A stretch of DNA of 64,000 nt from Bacillus sp. FJAT-29937 (GCF_001509555.1 NZ_LMAS01000003.1:63100-127099); one strand, 5' to 3'. Numbered from the stretch's first letter, positions 38,257 to 48,306 are shown. Made by a program: numbers and translations. Notes: generated from the sequence alone by a model not told the origin.

Positions 38257-40146
38257 ATGGTTATTAATGAGCAGGAATTAATATTGAAATTGAAAAGTAA
38301 TTTTTTTGATATCATAGATACAGAAAATGGCTTTTTGGTATATGATGATGTATTGGAAAATATGCTCTCTGCCATCAAAACCTTATTAAATGCCAAGGAA
38401 GCTACTTTTTTTAGCTTTAATAATTGTAAAAAGAAATTACTGATTGAAACCTCTACACTTAACAGCATAGAACAAGTGAAATGCCCAAATTTACTTAAGG
38501 ATGAATTGATAAATGAGGTTGGTCAATTAAAGTCCTTTTATCGTGAATTGCCGGGATTTGAAGAATATGATTTAATGCTAGTTTTGGAGAAAAAGAATTC
38601 CGTTCTTGGAATTTTGGCTTTGAAAGAGCAAGAAGCTGGCATGAGCACTCTTTCTGATGATGTTCTTGAAAGAATAAGTCATCACACTTTAAAATTTCTT
38701 GAAAATGTTCAATCACTAAATAATAAAGTATCAGAAGATAGACGGTATAAACAGCTATTCCGTGTAACGGAGAAATTCCATTCTACGATGAATATGGACG
38801 ATGTCCTCGGTGAAATTATTTATACACTTAAAGAGGTCTATCCAACATTCACTTACTACCTTCTTCTTTCACATGATAATCATATGCTTGAGGATCTGCC
38901 AATAAAGGATTTAGACTTCAATAGCGAAAATATTGCAGCTATGCAGGCATATGTTACAGGCAATATTCAATTTGAAGATTCCGTTCACATGAAACGATCT
39001 GTCTTATATGCACCTTTGAAAGGAAAACAGGGCGTTTATGGGGTGTTGCAAGTCATTGCTCCCAATACCATTGTTTTTCCAGATAATGAAGTGGAATTTA
39101 TTACTCTTTTGGCCAACACAGCGGGCAGTGCATTAGAAAATGCGCAGCTTTACCAGCAATCGAAGCGCCTTGTTACAGACCTGAAATTAATCAATGAAAC
39201 ATCTCATCGCTTGAACTCGAATTTAAGATTAATAGAATCGATGACGTTTATGACTGAGCAAATTTCGGAATCTTTTAAAGCAGAAGAAGTTGGTTTCATT
39301 TTATATGGTAAATATGGCAATCAAATTGAAGTGTTAAAGGGAAGTACAGATTTCTTCCACACAAGTGAAGCTGAAAGCTATATTCAATATATAAAGGAAA
39401 GAATTGATAAAGAGGTAGAGTCCCTTTTTATCGGTGATTTTCAATTAACATTTGAGTCAGGTGTGAAGCAGTATAAATCGATAATGGCCGTTCCTATGAC
39501 CCAGTCCGGAGCCCTTAAAGGATTTGTACTAGTGATGAGTGAGCCGCCTTATCACTTCTCTTTTGAAACGTTTAAGCTTCTGCAGTCTTTGATCCACCAC
39601 TCCACTCTGGCTATTACAAACTCAATGCTTAGAGAGGAGCTTGAAAAGATGGTTGTAACAGACCATTTAACGAAGCTATACTCAAGAAATTATCTTGATG
39701 ATAAAATTTATCAATCGATGAACGAGGATCATGAAGGAACGTTTATTATGATTGATATTGATAATTTTAAAACGATCAATGATACGTATGGCCATCAGGT
39801 TGGGGATGAGGTCATCATTCAAGTGGCAGGACTGATAAATGCCAATATTAGGGGTACAGATATTGGCGCAAGATGGGGCGGAGAAGAACTTGCCATTTAC
39901 TTGCCGGAAGTATCTTTAATTGCTGGTGTAGTGATAGCTGAAAGGCTTGTTGCGAGAGTGTATGAATGTTCCAACCCTCAAGTAACCATATCATGTGGAG
40001 TTTCACATTGGACGAGAGGACAAGAGGATACGTATGCCTCATTATTTAAACGCGCCGATAAAGCTTTATATGTAGCTAAGCAAACTGGAAAAAATAAAGT
40101 CATTGTTCAAGAAAGTGATATTGTCATTGAAAAGACTTCGCCATAA
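38257..40146 (+). CDS. dgcP: GAF-domain diguanylate cyclase (DgcP/YtrP-like)
   Basis: A 629-residue soluble protein. Tandem GAF-like sensory regions occupy about 1-460 and a GGDEF domain about 465-625. The active site is GGEEL at 541-545, and the product-inhibition I-site RGTD (532-535) sits exactly five residues upstream, so it should be an active, feedback-controlled c-di-GMP synthase. B. subtilis YtrP (DgcP) has the same architecture and also lies next to rpsD. AGGTGATG precedes the ATG. The leader holds a terminator. Confidence 0.92.
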   Translation: MVINEQELILKLKSNFFDIIDTENGFLVYDDVLENMLSAIKTLLNAKEATFFSFNNCKKKLLIETSTLNSIEQVKCPNLLKDELINEVGQLKSFYRELPGFEEYDLMLVLEKKNSVLGILALKEQEAGMSTLSDDVLERISHHTLKFLENVQSLNNKVSEDRRYKQLFRVTEKFHSTMNMDDVLGEIIYTLKEVYPTFTYYLLLSHDNHMLEDLPIKDLDFNSENIAAMQAYVTGNIQFEDSVHMKRSVLYAPLKGKQGVYGVLQVIAPNTIVFPDNEVEFITLLANTAGSALENAQLYQQSKRLVTDLKLINETSHRLNSNLRLIESMTFMTEQISESFKAEEVGFILYGKYGNQIEVLKGSTDFFHTSEAESYIQYIKERIDKEVESLFIGDFQLTFESGVKQYKSIMAVPMTQSGALKGFVLVMSEPPYHFSFETFKLLQSLIHHSTLAITNSMLREELEKMVVTDHLTKLYSRNYLDDKIYQSMNEDHEGTFIMIDIDNFKTINDTYGHQVGDEVIIQVAGLINANIRGTDIGARWGGEELAIYLPEVSLIAGVVIAERLVARVYECSNPQVTISCGVSHWTRGQEDTYASLFKRADKALYVAKQTGKNKVIVQESDIVIEKTSP

Positions 40147-40172
40147 ATCAGTGTGGCGAGGTCTTTTTTTTC
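40130..40172 (+). terminator. Terminator after dgcP
   Basis: AGACTTCGCCA/TGGCGAGGTCT with T8 after it. It overlaps the last codons of the gene. Confidence 0.85.
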
Positions 40173-40273
40173 CTTATTAATTAAGCATTCAAAACCTTTA
40201 TATTTTGCATATCCTGTAAGTAGGCCTTTCTTTATTTTATTATGATAGCGTTTACAGGAGGGGAGAGAGCTTC

Positions 40274-41464
40274 ATGAAAGAGAAGAAAGATGTGCGTTTC
40301 GAAACGAAGGTTATTCATGAGGGATATGCAGCAGAAAATTATGAAGGCAGTCTGGCACCGCCTATTTTTCAAACATCAACATTTATATTTGACACAGCCG
40401 AGCAAGGGGAAAGGCGCTTTGCTGGAAAAGAAGAAGGTTTTGTTTATTCGAGACTTGGGAATCCAACGGTAAAAATGCTTGAGGAAAGAGTAGCGGCATT
40501 AGAAAATGGAGAAGCATGCCTAGCATTTGGGTCGGGAATGGCTGCTGTTTCCGCTGTACTCTTGGCGCTGACCAAAACAGGTGACCACATTTTATGCTCT
40601 CAAGGTGTGTATGGCTGCACATTTGGCTTGTTTCAGTTGATGAATGAAAAATATAATATTGGTCATGACTTTTCAGCGATGGAAACAAGGGAGCAGCTGC
40701 TTGAAGCCATCCGGCCAGAAACCGTTTGTATCTATGTCGAAACACCTATTAATCCAACGATGAAACTTGTTGATTTACAAATGGTTGCCGAGATTGCAAA
40801 GGAAAAGGGAATTCCAGTTGTGGTAGATAATACTTTCAGTTCGCCTTATTTACAAAATCCAATTAATCTTGGCGGTGATGTTGTGATCCATAGTGCGACT
40901 AAATATATTTGTGGACACGGAGATGTGATTGCAGGTCTTGTTATTGGGCCTAAGGAGTTTATGAAGGAAGTGGCCATGACAACGCAAAAGGATATAGGCG
41001 GGATTATCTCTCCTTTTGATGCTTGGCTGCTGTTAAGGGGGTTAAAGTCATTGGCAGTAAGAATGGACCGCCATTGTGATAATACAGAGAAACTGGCAGA
41101 TTACTTGCTTTCACATCCAAAGGTAAGCAAAGTGTATTATCCAGGACATAAACATCATTCAGAATATGAAATTGCCCAGAAGCAGATGAGAAGACCAGGC
41201 GGAATGATTTCCTTTACTTTGAATGGGGATAAGGAAACAGCTCAAGATTTTATGAATGCATTAAAACTTATTAAAATTGCCGTAAGTCTAGGAGATGCAG
41301 AAACATTAATTCAGCATCCAGCGACAATGACACATGCGGTTGTACCAAAGGAATCCCGCGAAAAAATGGGAATTGATGATACGCTGTTAAGGCTTTCTGT
41401 CGGTCTTGAATCTTGGGAAGACATTCGAGATGACATTGAACAGGCTTTGAGAAAAGTAGAATAA
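40274..41464 (+). CDS. megL: Methionine gamma-lyase-type PLP enzyme
   Basis: A 396-residue Cys/Met metabolism PLP enzyme. The Schiff-base lysine is K210 in SATKYICG. C115 in VYGCTF matches the Cys typical of methionine gamma-lyases (C116 in Pseudomonas) rather than the Gly or Pro of other family members, which favours cleavage of methionine to methanethiol, ammonia and 2-oxobutyrate. Cystathionine gamma-lyase is the alternative. AGGAGGGGAGAG precedes the ATG. A methionine sulfoxide reductase gene lies next door on the other strand. Confidence 0.85.
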   Translation: MKEKKDVRFETKVIHEGYAAENYEGSLAPPIFQTSTFIFDTAEQGERRFAGKEEGFVYSRLGNPTVKMLEERVAALENGEACLAFGSGMAAVSAVLLALTKTGDHILCSQGVYGCTFGLFQLMNEKYNIGHDFSAMETREQLLEAIRPETVCIYVETPINPTMKLVDLQMVAEIAKEKGIPVVVDNTFSSPYLQNPINLGGDVVIHSATKYICGHGDVIAGLVIGPKEFMKEVAMTTQKDIGGIISPFDAWLLLRGLKSLAVRMDRHCDNTEKLADYLLSHPKVSKVYYPGHKHHSEYEIAQKQMRRPGGMISFTLNGDKETAQDFMNALKLIKIAVSLGDAETLIQHPATMTHAVVPKESREKMGIDDTLLRLSVGLESWEDIRDDIEQALRKVE

Positions 41465-41465
41465 G

Positions 41466-41500
41466 AGAAAACGCGGTGAAATTTTTCATCGCGTTTCTTG
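41466..41500. terminator. Terminator between megL and ytsP
   Basis: AAACGCGGTGAAA/TTTCATCGCGTTT stem (one mismatch), A/T flanked, between convergent genes. Confidence 0.75.
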
Positions 41501-41505
41501 TCAAT

Positions 41506-41985
41506 TTATAAAAAGGAGACTAAAATTCGTGTGAAATCTTCAAGCTCCTTCTGGTCAACCTCATCAAATCGATTTTTCTCAGGTGAATCAATATCCAGAA
41601 CTCCGATTAACTGGCCGTTTTTGATGAGTGGAATAACAATCTCTGATTGAGATGCTGCGTCACAGGCGATATGGCCAGGGAATAAATGAACATCTTCTAC
41701 ACGGACAGTTTCCATGAGTTTTGCTGATGTACCGCAAACACCTCTTCCAATCGGAATTCTAACACATGCTGGAAGCCCCTGAAATGGTCCAAGGACAAGT
41801 TCATTATTCTCCATCAAATAAAATCCAACCCAATTAATCCGATCTAAAAATTGATTTAATAGAGCGGAAGCATTGCTTAAATTGGCAATAACATTACTTT
41901 CCCCTTCAAGTAATGCAGCGAGCTGCTTTTTCACTAATTTATAGTTTTCTTCACGTGTCCCGCGGTAAGTTTCGACGTTAAACAA
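41506..41985 (-). CDS. ytsP: Free methionine-(R)-sulfoxide reductase (GAF domain)
   Basis: A single GAF-domain enzyme that reduces free Met-R-sulfoxide. From TTG 41985 (MFNVETY, matching B. subtilis YtsP) it has 159 residues. The three cysteines C74, C84 and C108 have the spacing of the E. coli fRMsr catalytic set (84/94/118). AGGGTG precedes this TTG at 7 nt; the TTG at 41991 is too close to it. It converges with megL and diverges from refZ. Confidence 0.9.
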   Translation of the reverse strand: MFNVETYRGTREENYKLVKKQLAALLEGESNVIANLSNASALLNQFLDRINWVGFYLMENNELVLGPFQGLPACVRIPIGRGVCGTSAKLMETVRVEDVHLFPGHIACDAASQSEIVIPLIKNGQLIGVLDIDSPEKNRFDEVDQKELEDFTRILVSFL

Positions 41986-42069
41986 CTTCAAACACCCTGC
42001 TTTCTATCAATGTTATAAAAAAAAACGCAAAATCAGAAGAAATACCTAATACTTTGTCGAGATTTTTAT

Positions 42070-42096
42070 AAAGGATATAGTGATTTTAACAAGAAT
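42070..42096 (+). promoter_or_regulatory. Sigma-H type promoter of refZ
   Basis: AAAGGATAT, 11-bp spacer, CAAGAAT; it matches RnAGGAwWW-N11-12-RnnGAAT with one mismatch. B. subtilis refZ (yttP) is induced at entry into sporulation under sigma-H and Spo0A control, which fits. The start codon is about 150 bp downstream. Confidence 0.65.
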
Positions 42097-42247
42097 GTTT
42101 ATACATAACAAGAAATCCACGTTATTTGACAAATTTTCGCTGTTACTGTCAATTTGCTTATGGTTGCTATCTATGTTTTTACGCTAATGATCGTGAAGAA
42201 TATGTTTGTAGTAATAAGGCAAATAAAATTATAAAGCAGGTGAAAAC

Positions 42248-42880
42248 ATGAGCAGAGATGTGAAAAGGGCCATTGTTAATGCAGCAATCAGCCTATTTAA
42301 TGTCAATGGATTTGATGGTACATCGGTTCGGGATATTGCCAATAAGGCAAAAGTGAACTCGGCAAATATTGCCTATTACTTTGATAATAAACACGGATTG
42401 CTAGAGCATTGCTTTACCGTTTTCTTCGAAGGGTATGTGGAGCAAATTGAGGATGGGGCTTCAACCCTCGATCAAGGTGCGGCAGGCTGTTTGAGAAAAA
42501 TTACGGAAAATGTGATGTATTATCAATTTGAAAATATTTATTTAACGAGATTAATATGGAGGGAAATTTCGATTGACTCTCAAATAGTTCGTGAAATTAT
42601 GTCAACTTACTTGATGAAGGAAAGGTTTTATTTAAGTAAAGTATTTGAAAGAGGGATGAAGACGAGAGAATTCCGAACCCTATCTCCAGATTATATGATT
42701 CTCCAATTAAAGGGGCTATTAAGTATGCCCTTTTTAAATATACAATATATGACTGAAGTTTTGCATGTAATGCCAAACGAAAAGTATTTTGCTGAGAAAT
42801 ACATTCGTGAGGTTTATCACTGGATTGATGGGGTTATTTGCAAGCGGCCATACGATCCGCCAATTTATGCCGTAAAATAA
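42248..42880 (+). CDS. refZ: RefZ, TetR-family regulator of FtsZ and chromosome capture
   Basis: 210 residues. The TetR-type helix-turn-helix is N-terminal (FDGTSVRDIANKAKVNSANIAYYFDNKHGLLEHC), followed by an all-helical dimer domain. In B. subtilis RefZ (YttP) binds sites near the origin and affects FtsZ-ring placement when the polar septum forms. The identification rests on sequence and on position between ytsP and hisJ. AAAGCAGGTG precedes the ATG. Confidence 0.92.
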   Translation: MSRDVKRAIVNAAISLFNVNGFDGTSVRDIANKAKVNSANIAYYFDNKHGLLEHCFTVFFEGYVEQIEDGASTLDQGAAGCLRKITENVMYYQFENIYLTRLIWREISIDSQIVREIMSTYLMKERFYLSKVFERGMKTREFRTLSPDYMILQLKGLLSMPFLNIQYMTEVLHVMPNEKYFAEKYIREVYHWIDGVICKRPYDPPIYAVK

Positions 42881-42881
42881 A

Positions 42882-42912
42882 AAGGAAGGAAATCAAAGCA
42901 AGATTTCCCTCA
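42882..42912. terminator. Weak hairpin between refZ and hisJ
   Basis: GGAAATC/GATTTCC arms with short A/T flanks, between convergent genes. Confidence 0.45.
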
Positions 42913-43701
42913 AAAAAGCATCTCATTCATCCCTTGCCCAAGATCCTTAATTTGATGAGAATCAGATCCATACACAAGCGGGATCCCTTTTTTCATGGCT
43001 TCTTTTACGACCCAGTTAGGCGGATAGGGCTCCCTGCATAGAGGTTTGGCAAATCCCGCGCCGTTATAGTCTAGCTCATATCCCCTTTTGCTAATAGCTG
43101 AAAGCACCTCTTGAATCTGTTCAATAAATTCCTTTTGTGCGGGAAATTTTTTTTGGAACTTTTTCACTAACGTCATATGACCGATCCTTTTTGGCTTGAA
43201 AGGACCTAAGTCAGTATGAATCGACTTAAGCAATGTATGAAAATATGCCTCGTAAATAGCCTCGATAGAACCATATTTTTCTATCATTTGTCCAAAAACT
43301 TCAGGGCTGTAATCCAGACAATCATAGCCATTTCCAAACTTTAAAAAATGGACTGATAAGATAGAGTCGTCTAATAATGGTCCATATTGTGTAAGGAAGG
43401 AGCGCGTCTCTTCTTCAAATCCTTCAATAAAATCTACTTCAAGTCCTGCGTTGATTTTGATTTTTTGACTGAAGATTGGTTTTACCCTTGTTATTTCCTG
43501 TAAGTACTCCTCAAGCTCTTCCATTCTCATAGAGCTGTCTTTGGCTGGTGCAGGATCAATAAATCCTTTAGGCAGCGGTGCATGCTCTGTAAATGATATT
43601 TCCTTAAAACCTAAGGCAATTGCTTTTTCGACATAACCTTCAAGTGCATCCTTCGTGCCATGAGGACAGAAGGGAGTATGTATATGTCCATCTTTTTCCA
43701 T
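42910..43701 (-). CDS. hisJ: Histidinol-phosphatase, PHP family
   Basis: About 263 residues with the PHP-domain metal-binding start [12 protein letters not shown] and later conserved ISFTEHAP and GSDSHQ. It dephosphorylates histidinol phosphate in histidine biosynthesis; the other his genes are not in this window. ATG 43701 is chosen because AAGAAGGTTG precedes it and the protein then begins directly with the catalytic HxH; the open frame runs 21 codons further upstream. Confidence 0.92.
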   Translation of the reverse strand: MEKDGHIHTPFCPHGTKDALEGYVEKAIALGFKEISFTEHAPLPKGFIDPAPAKDSSMRMEELEEYLQEITRVKPIFSQKIKINAGLEVDFIEGFEEETRSFLTQYGPLLDDSILSVHFLKFGNGYDCLDYSPEVFGQMIEKYGSIEAIYEAYFHTLLKSIHTDLGPFKPKRIGHMTLVKKFQKKFPAQKEFIEQIQEVLSAISKRGYELDYNGAGFAKPLCREPYPPNWVVKEAMKKGIPLVYGSDSHQIKDLGQGMNEMLF

Positions 43702-43941
43702 TAGATCATTCAACCTTCTTTCAGTAAAATTCAAGAAAAGGCAAAATATTTGAAAAAATGACACGTTTAGTGTTCAATAAAGAATACAATGTATACTTTT
43801 TTCCGTAATTTAGATAAAAAATTGAAAATAATAGTCAAAAATTGTCGTATACATGGTATCATAAAAACATTGAACTGAACATTATTTTTAATTCGATATA
43901 GATTGATTTGGCTCGGTACAGAACAGGGGGCTTTTTGGAGA

Positions 43942-45627
43942 ATGGAATATATTATTGGCGGTATCGTCATCGTGATTGTGCTTTTTTTAACAGGATACAT
44001 ATTAAAGAAAAAATATTATAAAGAAATAGATCGGCTTGAAACATGGAAGATGGATATTGTTAATCGCCCTGTTCTCGATGAAATGTCAAAAGTAAAGCAA
44101 TTAAATATGACTGGACAAACGGAAGAATTGTTTGAGCGCTGGAGAACTGAATGGGATGAAATTGTGACGGCCCAGCTTCCGAATGTTGAGGAATATTTAT
44201 TCGATGCGGAGGAATATATCGATAAATACCGCTTTAGGAAAGCAAAAGAGGTCCAGCAGTCTATCGAAAAGTTTTTGAACGAAATTGAAGAAAATATTAA
44301 AAAGTTATTAAGCGAATTAAACGAGCTAGTTGGAAGCGAAGAAAAGAATAGGTCAGATATTGAAGAGTTAAAGGATTTATATCGGGAGAGCAAGAAATCC
44401 TTATTAGCTCATCATCACACATTTGGAAAAACAGCTGATATTCTTGAGCAGCAATTAGATGAAACCTTTGCGAAATTTGAAGTTTTTGATGAAAAAACAG
44501 ATAATGGCAACTATTTAGAAGCACGGGAAATTGTTTTAACCATTCATGCTCAGCTGGATGAAATAAAATTTAAAATGGATAAAATCCCTGAATTTCTAGT
44601 CGAATGTCAATCGAAAATTCCATCCCAATTGAAAGAATTAAGCGATGGATATAAAGAAATGGTTGAACAGGGATATATTCTTGATCATATTGAATTTGAT
44701 AAAGAAATAAACAGACTTGAGAATGAAACAGCGGCTTATTTAAGTCTAATCGAGTTGGCTGACTTGACAGATGTACAAAATGGAATAGAAGAAATGAAAG
44801 GCAGCATTGATTTCCTTTATGAACTGCTTGAAGCTGAGGTTCATGCGAGGCATTATATTGGACAGCAGGATGTGCCTACAAGGGATATGTTATTCACGAA
44901 TAAAGAAATAAACAGGCAGTTAAAGGTTGAGGTGGAGCTCGTCCGACAAAGCTACCATCTTTCAGAAAAGGATATAATCATTCAGACGGAGCTAGAGAAG
45001 AAGTTAAGCCTTTTAAATAAAAGCTATGAGGTTCTCGAACACAAAATTATTTCAGAAAACACGGCTCATACAATGCTAAAACATGAGCTTGAAGGAATTA
45101 AAGAACAATTGGAAGAGATTGAAGATGAGCATGTTAAGTTTGCAGAAAAGCTTCAGGCACTTAGAAAAGATGAAATGGCTGCTCGTGAAAGCATTAATGA
45201 TTTAAGAAAAAAATTGGCTGAAACATCAAGGCTTGTTTCAAAAAGCAATATTCCAGGGCTTCCTCAGGATTATTTATATTTAATGGAAGATGCGAAAGAG
45301 AGCATTGGAAATGTTATTATAAAGCTTGATGAAAAGCCGCTAAATATCCAAACGATCCAGCAATATTTAGAGGTCGCTGTGCTGACAGTAGAGAAAATTG
45401 TCAATACAACGAATGATATGATTGAAACAGTTATGCTTGTTGAAAAAGTTATTCAGTACGGAAACCGCTATCGGAGAAGATATCCTTCAGTCGCAAAAGG
45501 TTTGCAGGATGCAGAGGCTTCCTTTAGAGGCTTTGATTATAAGGCTGCATTAGAGCAGGCAGCAACATCGATCGAGGAAATTGATCCAGGTGTAATGAAT
45601 AAGATTGAAGAATTAATAAGTGAATAG
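43942..45627 (+). CDS. ezrA: Septation ring formation regulator EzrA
   Basis: 561 residues from ATG 43942 (MEYIIGG). One N-terminal membrane helix (IIGGIVIVIVLFLTGYI) is followed by about 530 residues of spectrin-like coiled-coil helices in the cytosol. EzrA prevents Z-ring assembly at wrong sites and helps recruit PBP1. The conserved segments DRLETWKMDIVNRPVLDEMSKVK and IEKVIQYGNRYR-like match B. subtilis EzrA. An earlier in-frame start at 43903 is less likely because GGGGG and GGAG lie in between. A terminator follows. Confidence 0.95.
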   Translation: MEYIIGGIVIVIVLFLTGYILKKKYYKEIDRLETWKMDIVNRPVLDEMSKVKQLNMTGQTEELFERWRTEWDEIVTAQLPNVEEYLFDAEEYIDKYRFRKAKEVQQSIEKFLNEIEENIKKLLSELNELVGSEEKNRSDIEELKDLYRESKKSLLAHHHTFGKTADILEQQLDETFAKFEVFDEKTDNGNYLEAREIVLTIHAQLDEIKFKMDKIPEFLVECQSKIPSQLKELSDGYKEMVEQGYILDHIEFDKEINRLENETAAYLSLIELADLTDVQNGIEEMKGSIDFLYELLEAEVHARHYIGQQDVPTRDMLFTNKEINRQLKVEVELVRQSYHLSEKDIIIQTELEKKLSLLNKSYEVLEHKIISENTAHTMLKHELEGIKEQLEEIEDEHVKFAEKLQALRKDEMAARESINDLRKKLAETSRLVSKSNIPGLPQDYLYLMEDAKESIGNVIIKLDEKPLNIQTIQQYLEVAVLTVEKIVNTTNDMIETVMLVEKVIQYGNRYRRRYPSVAKGLQDAEASFRGFDYKAALEQAATSIEEIDPGVMNKIEELISE

Positions 45628-45628
45628 G

Positions 45629-45671
45629 AAAGAAGAAGAGGTGTCCGATTAAGGGCACCTTTTCTTCTTTA
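45629..45671 (+). terminator. Terminator after ezrA
   Basis: AGAAGAAGAGGTGTCC/GGGCACCTTTTCTTCT stem with a 6-nt loop. Confidence 0.8.
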
Positions 45672-45831
45672 GGGGCATCGACTTTCCTATTAAGAGAAAC
45701 TCGCCAAATATACTTTAAGGGTTTTTACAGTTCAGTTTTTGCGGTAATATAGGAAAGATGCATTTTCATTCAATCGTAATTATGCTAAGATTTAAAGTTG
45801 CCATCCGTTTATTTTTAGGGGGGAAATATAA

Positions 45832-46974
45832 ATGATTTACTTTGATAATAGTTCAACGACTAAGCCTTATAGAGAGGTTTTAGAGTCTTTTTTAAAGGTT
45901 TCCTCGGAGTATTACGGAAATCCATCATCCTTGCATGGGCTGGGTGCTCAATCAGAAAAGCTCCTTTCCCAAGCAAGAGAACAAATAGCCAAGCTTTTAG
46001 ATGTCCAGAAAAATGAAATATACTTTACTTCCGGTGGGACTGAAAGTAATAATATTGCGATAAAAGGAACGGCTCTCATGCATAAAGGCAGGGGCCGGCA
46101 CTTAATAACAACCGAAATTGAACATCCTTCAGTTAAGGAATCGATAAAGCAATTAAAGGGACTGGGCTTTCGTGTCACGTATATCCCTGTTGACGAAAAC
46201 GGAATCGCAAAGGTAGAGGATATTGAAAAAGCGATTTGTGAAGACACTATTTTAGTTTCTGTTATGCACGTAAATAACGAGATAGGCTCTATTCAGCCAA
46301 TTCATGAAATTGGACAGCTTCTAATGAAATATTCTAAAATCCTTTTTCACGTCGATTTTGTTCAAGGAATTGGAAAGGTGCCCCTGAATATTCGTGAAAG
46401 CCGGGTAGATTTATGTACATTATCAGGGCATAAATTTCATGGCCTAAAGGGGACCGGAGTTCTGTTTGTACGGGAAGGGGTAAGGATTTCTTCGTTAATT
46501 ACAGGCGGAGGACAGGAATGGCGGCTTAGAAGCGGAACTGAAAACGTTGCTGGTATGGTTGCGATGGCAAAGGCTCTCCGGTTAACATTTATGCAGCAAG
46601 AAAAGCAAATAAATAATATGATAAAAATTAAGGATTTTTTAAGAGACAAATTGGAAATGATAGAAGGGGTTACTATTCATACCCCTATTTGCCAGTCGGC
46701 TCCTCATATTATTAATTTTTCAATAAAGGGTTTTAAGGCTGAAGTGTTCATCCATGCTCTAGAGGAAATGGATATTTATGTATCATCTACAAGTGCATGC
46801 TCTTCAAAAAGGCAAAAGGCAAGCACGACATTAATCGCCATGGGCATCCCTGAAGAAGAGGCTTTGAGCGCTATTAGAATTAGCCTATCCTATGAAAACA
46901 CACTTAATGAGGCAGAGCAATTTATGAAGGCAGTATATGAAGCCGTTGCTAGGCTAAGAAAGGTAATGAACTAA
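45832..46974 (+). CDS. nifZ: Cysteine desulfurase (NifS/IscS type), ThiI partner
   Basis: A 380-residue class V PLP enzyme that takes sulfur from cysteine. The PLP lysine is K201 in SGHKFHG and the persulfide cysteine C323 in STSACSSKR. Only 1 bp separates it from thiI. In B. subtilis the desulfurase at this position (NifZ) feeds ThiI for 4-thiouridine in tRNA, and that is the inferred role here. TTTTTAGGGGGGAAAT precedes the ATG. Confidence 0.94.
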   Translation: MIYFDNSSTTKPYREVLESFLKVSSEYYGNPSSLHGLGAQSEKLLSQAREQIAKLLDVQKNEIYFTSGGTESNNIAIKGTALMHKGRGRHLITTEIEHPSVKESIKQLKGLGFRVTYIPVDENGIAKVEDIEKAICEDTILVSVMHVNNEIGSIQPIHEIGQLLMKYSKILFHVDFVQGIGKVPLNIRESRVDLCTLSGHKFHGLKGTGVLFVREGVRISSLITGGGQEWRLRSGTENVAGMVAMAKALRLTFMQQEKQINNMIKIKDFLRDKLEMIEGVTIHTPICQSAPHIINFSIKGFKAEVFIHALEEMDIYVSSTSACSSKRQKASTTLIAMGIPEEEALSAIRISLSYENTLNEAEQFMKAVYEAVARLRKVMN

Positions 46975-46975
46975 C

Positions 46976-48181
46976 ATGAATTATGATCGTATTCTTATTC
47001 GATATGGAGAGTTATCAACAAAAGGAAGAAACAGGAAGTTGTTTATCGATCAATTACGAAGAAATATTAAAAGAGTTCTTCGTAATTTTGAAAAAATAAA
47101 AATTGAAGCGAATAGAGAAAGAATGTTCGTGTTATTAAATGGAGAAAACGGCGATGAGATCATCGAGCGTTTAAGGCATGTATTTGGTATTCAATCATTC
47201 AGCCCTGCTGTAAAAACGGAGAAAGACTTAGAGAAAATGAAGGAAGCAGCTCTATCGCTATTTCGGAAAATTTACGAGCCAGGACAAACATTCAAAATTA
47301 CAACAAAAAGAGCAGATAAAACCTTTATTCAAGACACAAATGAAGTGAATCATACATTCGGCACCCATATTTTAAAAAACGTTGATGATTTAAAGGTCAA
47401 TGTAAAAAATCCCGACATCAATCTTCAAATTGAAATCAGGGAAGAAGCGGTTTATCTTTCATGTGAAACGATTCTGGGTGCTGGGGGTCTTCCGGTCGGT
47501 TCAAGCGGAAAAGCCATGCTGATGCTGTCAGGCGGCATTGACAGCCCTGTAGCTGGATTTCTTTCCATGAAAAGAGGGATAGAGCTAGAAGCGGTTCACT
47601 TCTTTAGTCCTCCCTTCACTAGCGAAAGAGCGAAGCAGAAGGTTTTGGATTTATCCGAAAAGCTGGCTCATATAAGCGGTGAGGTTGTCCTTCATATTGT
47701 GCCATTTACAGAAATTCAGCAGCTTATCCAGCAGCAGATCCCTGAGAATTATTCGATGACTACGACAAGAAGGCTAATGCTAAGAATTACAGATGAAATA
47801 AGGAAGAACAATGAAGGACTGGCAATCATTACTGGAGAAAGCCTTGGACAGGTTGCCAGCCAAACACTTGAAAGTATGTACGCAATAAATGATGTAACAA
47901 ACACGCCAATCATCCGGCCGATGATTACAATGGATAAGTCCGAAATTATCGATATTGCCCATCAAATTGATACATTCGAAATTTCAAATCAGCCTTATGA
48001 AGATTGCTGTACAGTGTTCGTTCCATCATCTCCGAAAACAAAGCCTAAACGTGAAAAGGTCCAGTATTATGAAAGCTATACAGATTATGAGCCTTATATT
48101 AGAAAAGCTGTTGAAAATACGGAAACGATCCGCATTAAACCGGAATCTTTAAAGCAGGAAATGTTAGAAGATTTATTCTGA
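46976..48181 (+). CDS. thiI: tRNA 4-thiouridine synthase ThiI
   Basis: 401 residues. A ferredoxin-like plus THUMP RNA-binding region (about 1-165) precedes a PP-loop adenylating domain with SGGIDS at 185-190. There is no C-terminal rhodanese domain, as in other Bacillus ThiI proteins, so sulfur must come from the adjacent desulfurase. It starts 1 bp after nifZ with a poor ribosome binding site, which suggests translational coupling. Confidence 0.96.
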   Translation: MNYDRILIRYGELSTKGRNRKLFIDQLRRNIKRVLRNFEKIKIEANRERMFVLLNGENGDEIIERLRHVFGIQSFSPAVKTEKDLEKMKEAALSLFRKIYEPGQTFKITTKRADKTFIQDTNEVNHTFGTHILKNVDDLKVNVKNPDINLQIEIREEAVYLSCETILGAGGLPVGSSGKAMLMLSGGIDSPVAGFLSMKRGIELEAVHFFSPPFTSERAKQKVLDLSEKLAHISGEVVLHIVPFTEIQQLIQQQIPENYSMTTTRRLMLRITDEIRKNNEGLAIITGESLGQVASQTLESMYAINDVTNTPIIRPMITMDKSEIIDIAHQIDTFEISNQPYEDCCTVFVPSSPKTKPKREKVQYYESYTDYEPYIRKAVENTETIRIKPESLKQEMLEDLF

Positions 48182-48252
48182 TGCTCTAATTTACGCTTGC
48201 TGAAAAGGCTCTCTTAATCTGCCAGCAGTTGCAACAATTACCAATTAATAAT

Positions 48253-48283
48253 TGAATATGGCCATGTGATTCTACACATTCTA
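48253..48283 (+). promoter_or_regulatory. Sigma-G type promoter of the SASP gene
   Basis: TGAATA, 18-bp spacer, CATTCTA; close to the sigma-G consensus. It places expression in the forespore, as expected for SASP genes. Confidence 0.75.
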
Positions 48284-48306
48284 TACTCACAAGGAGGTGA
48301 AATCAC

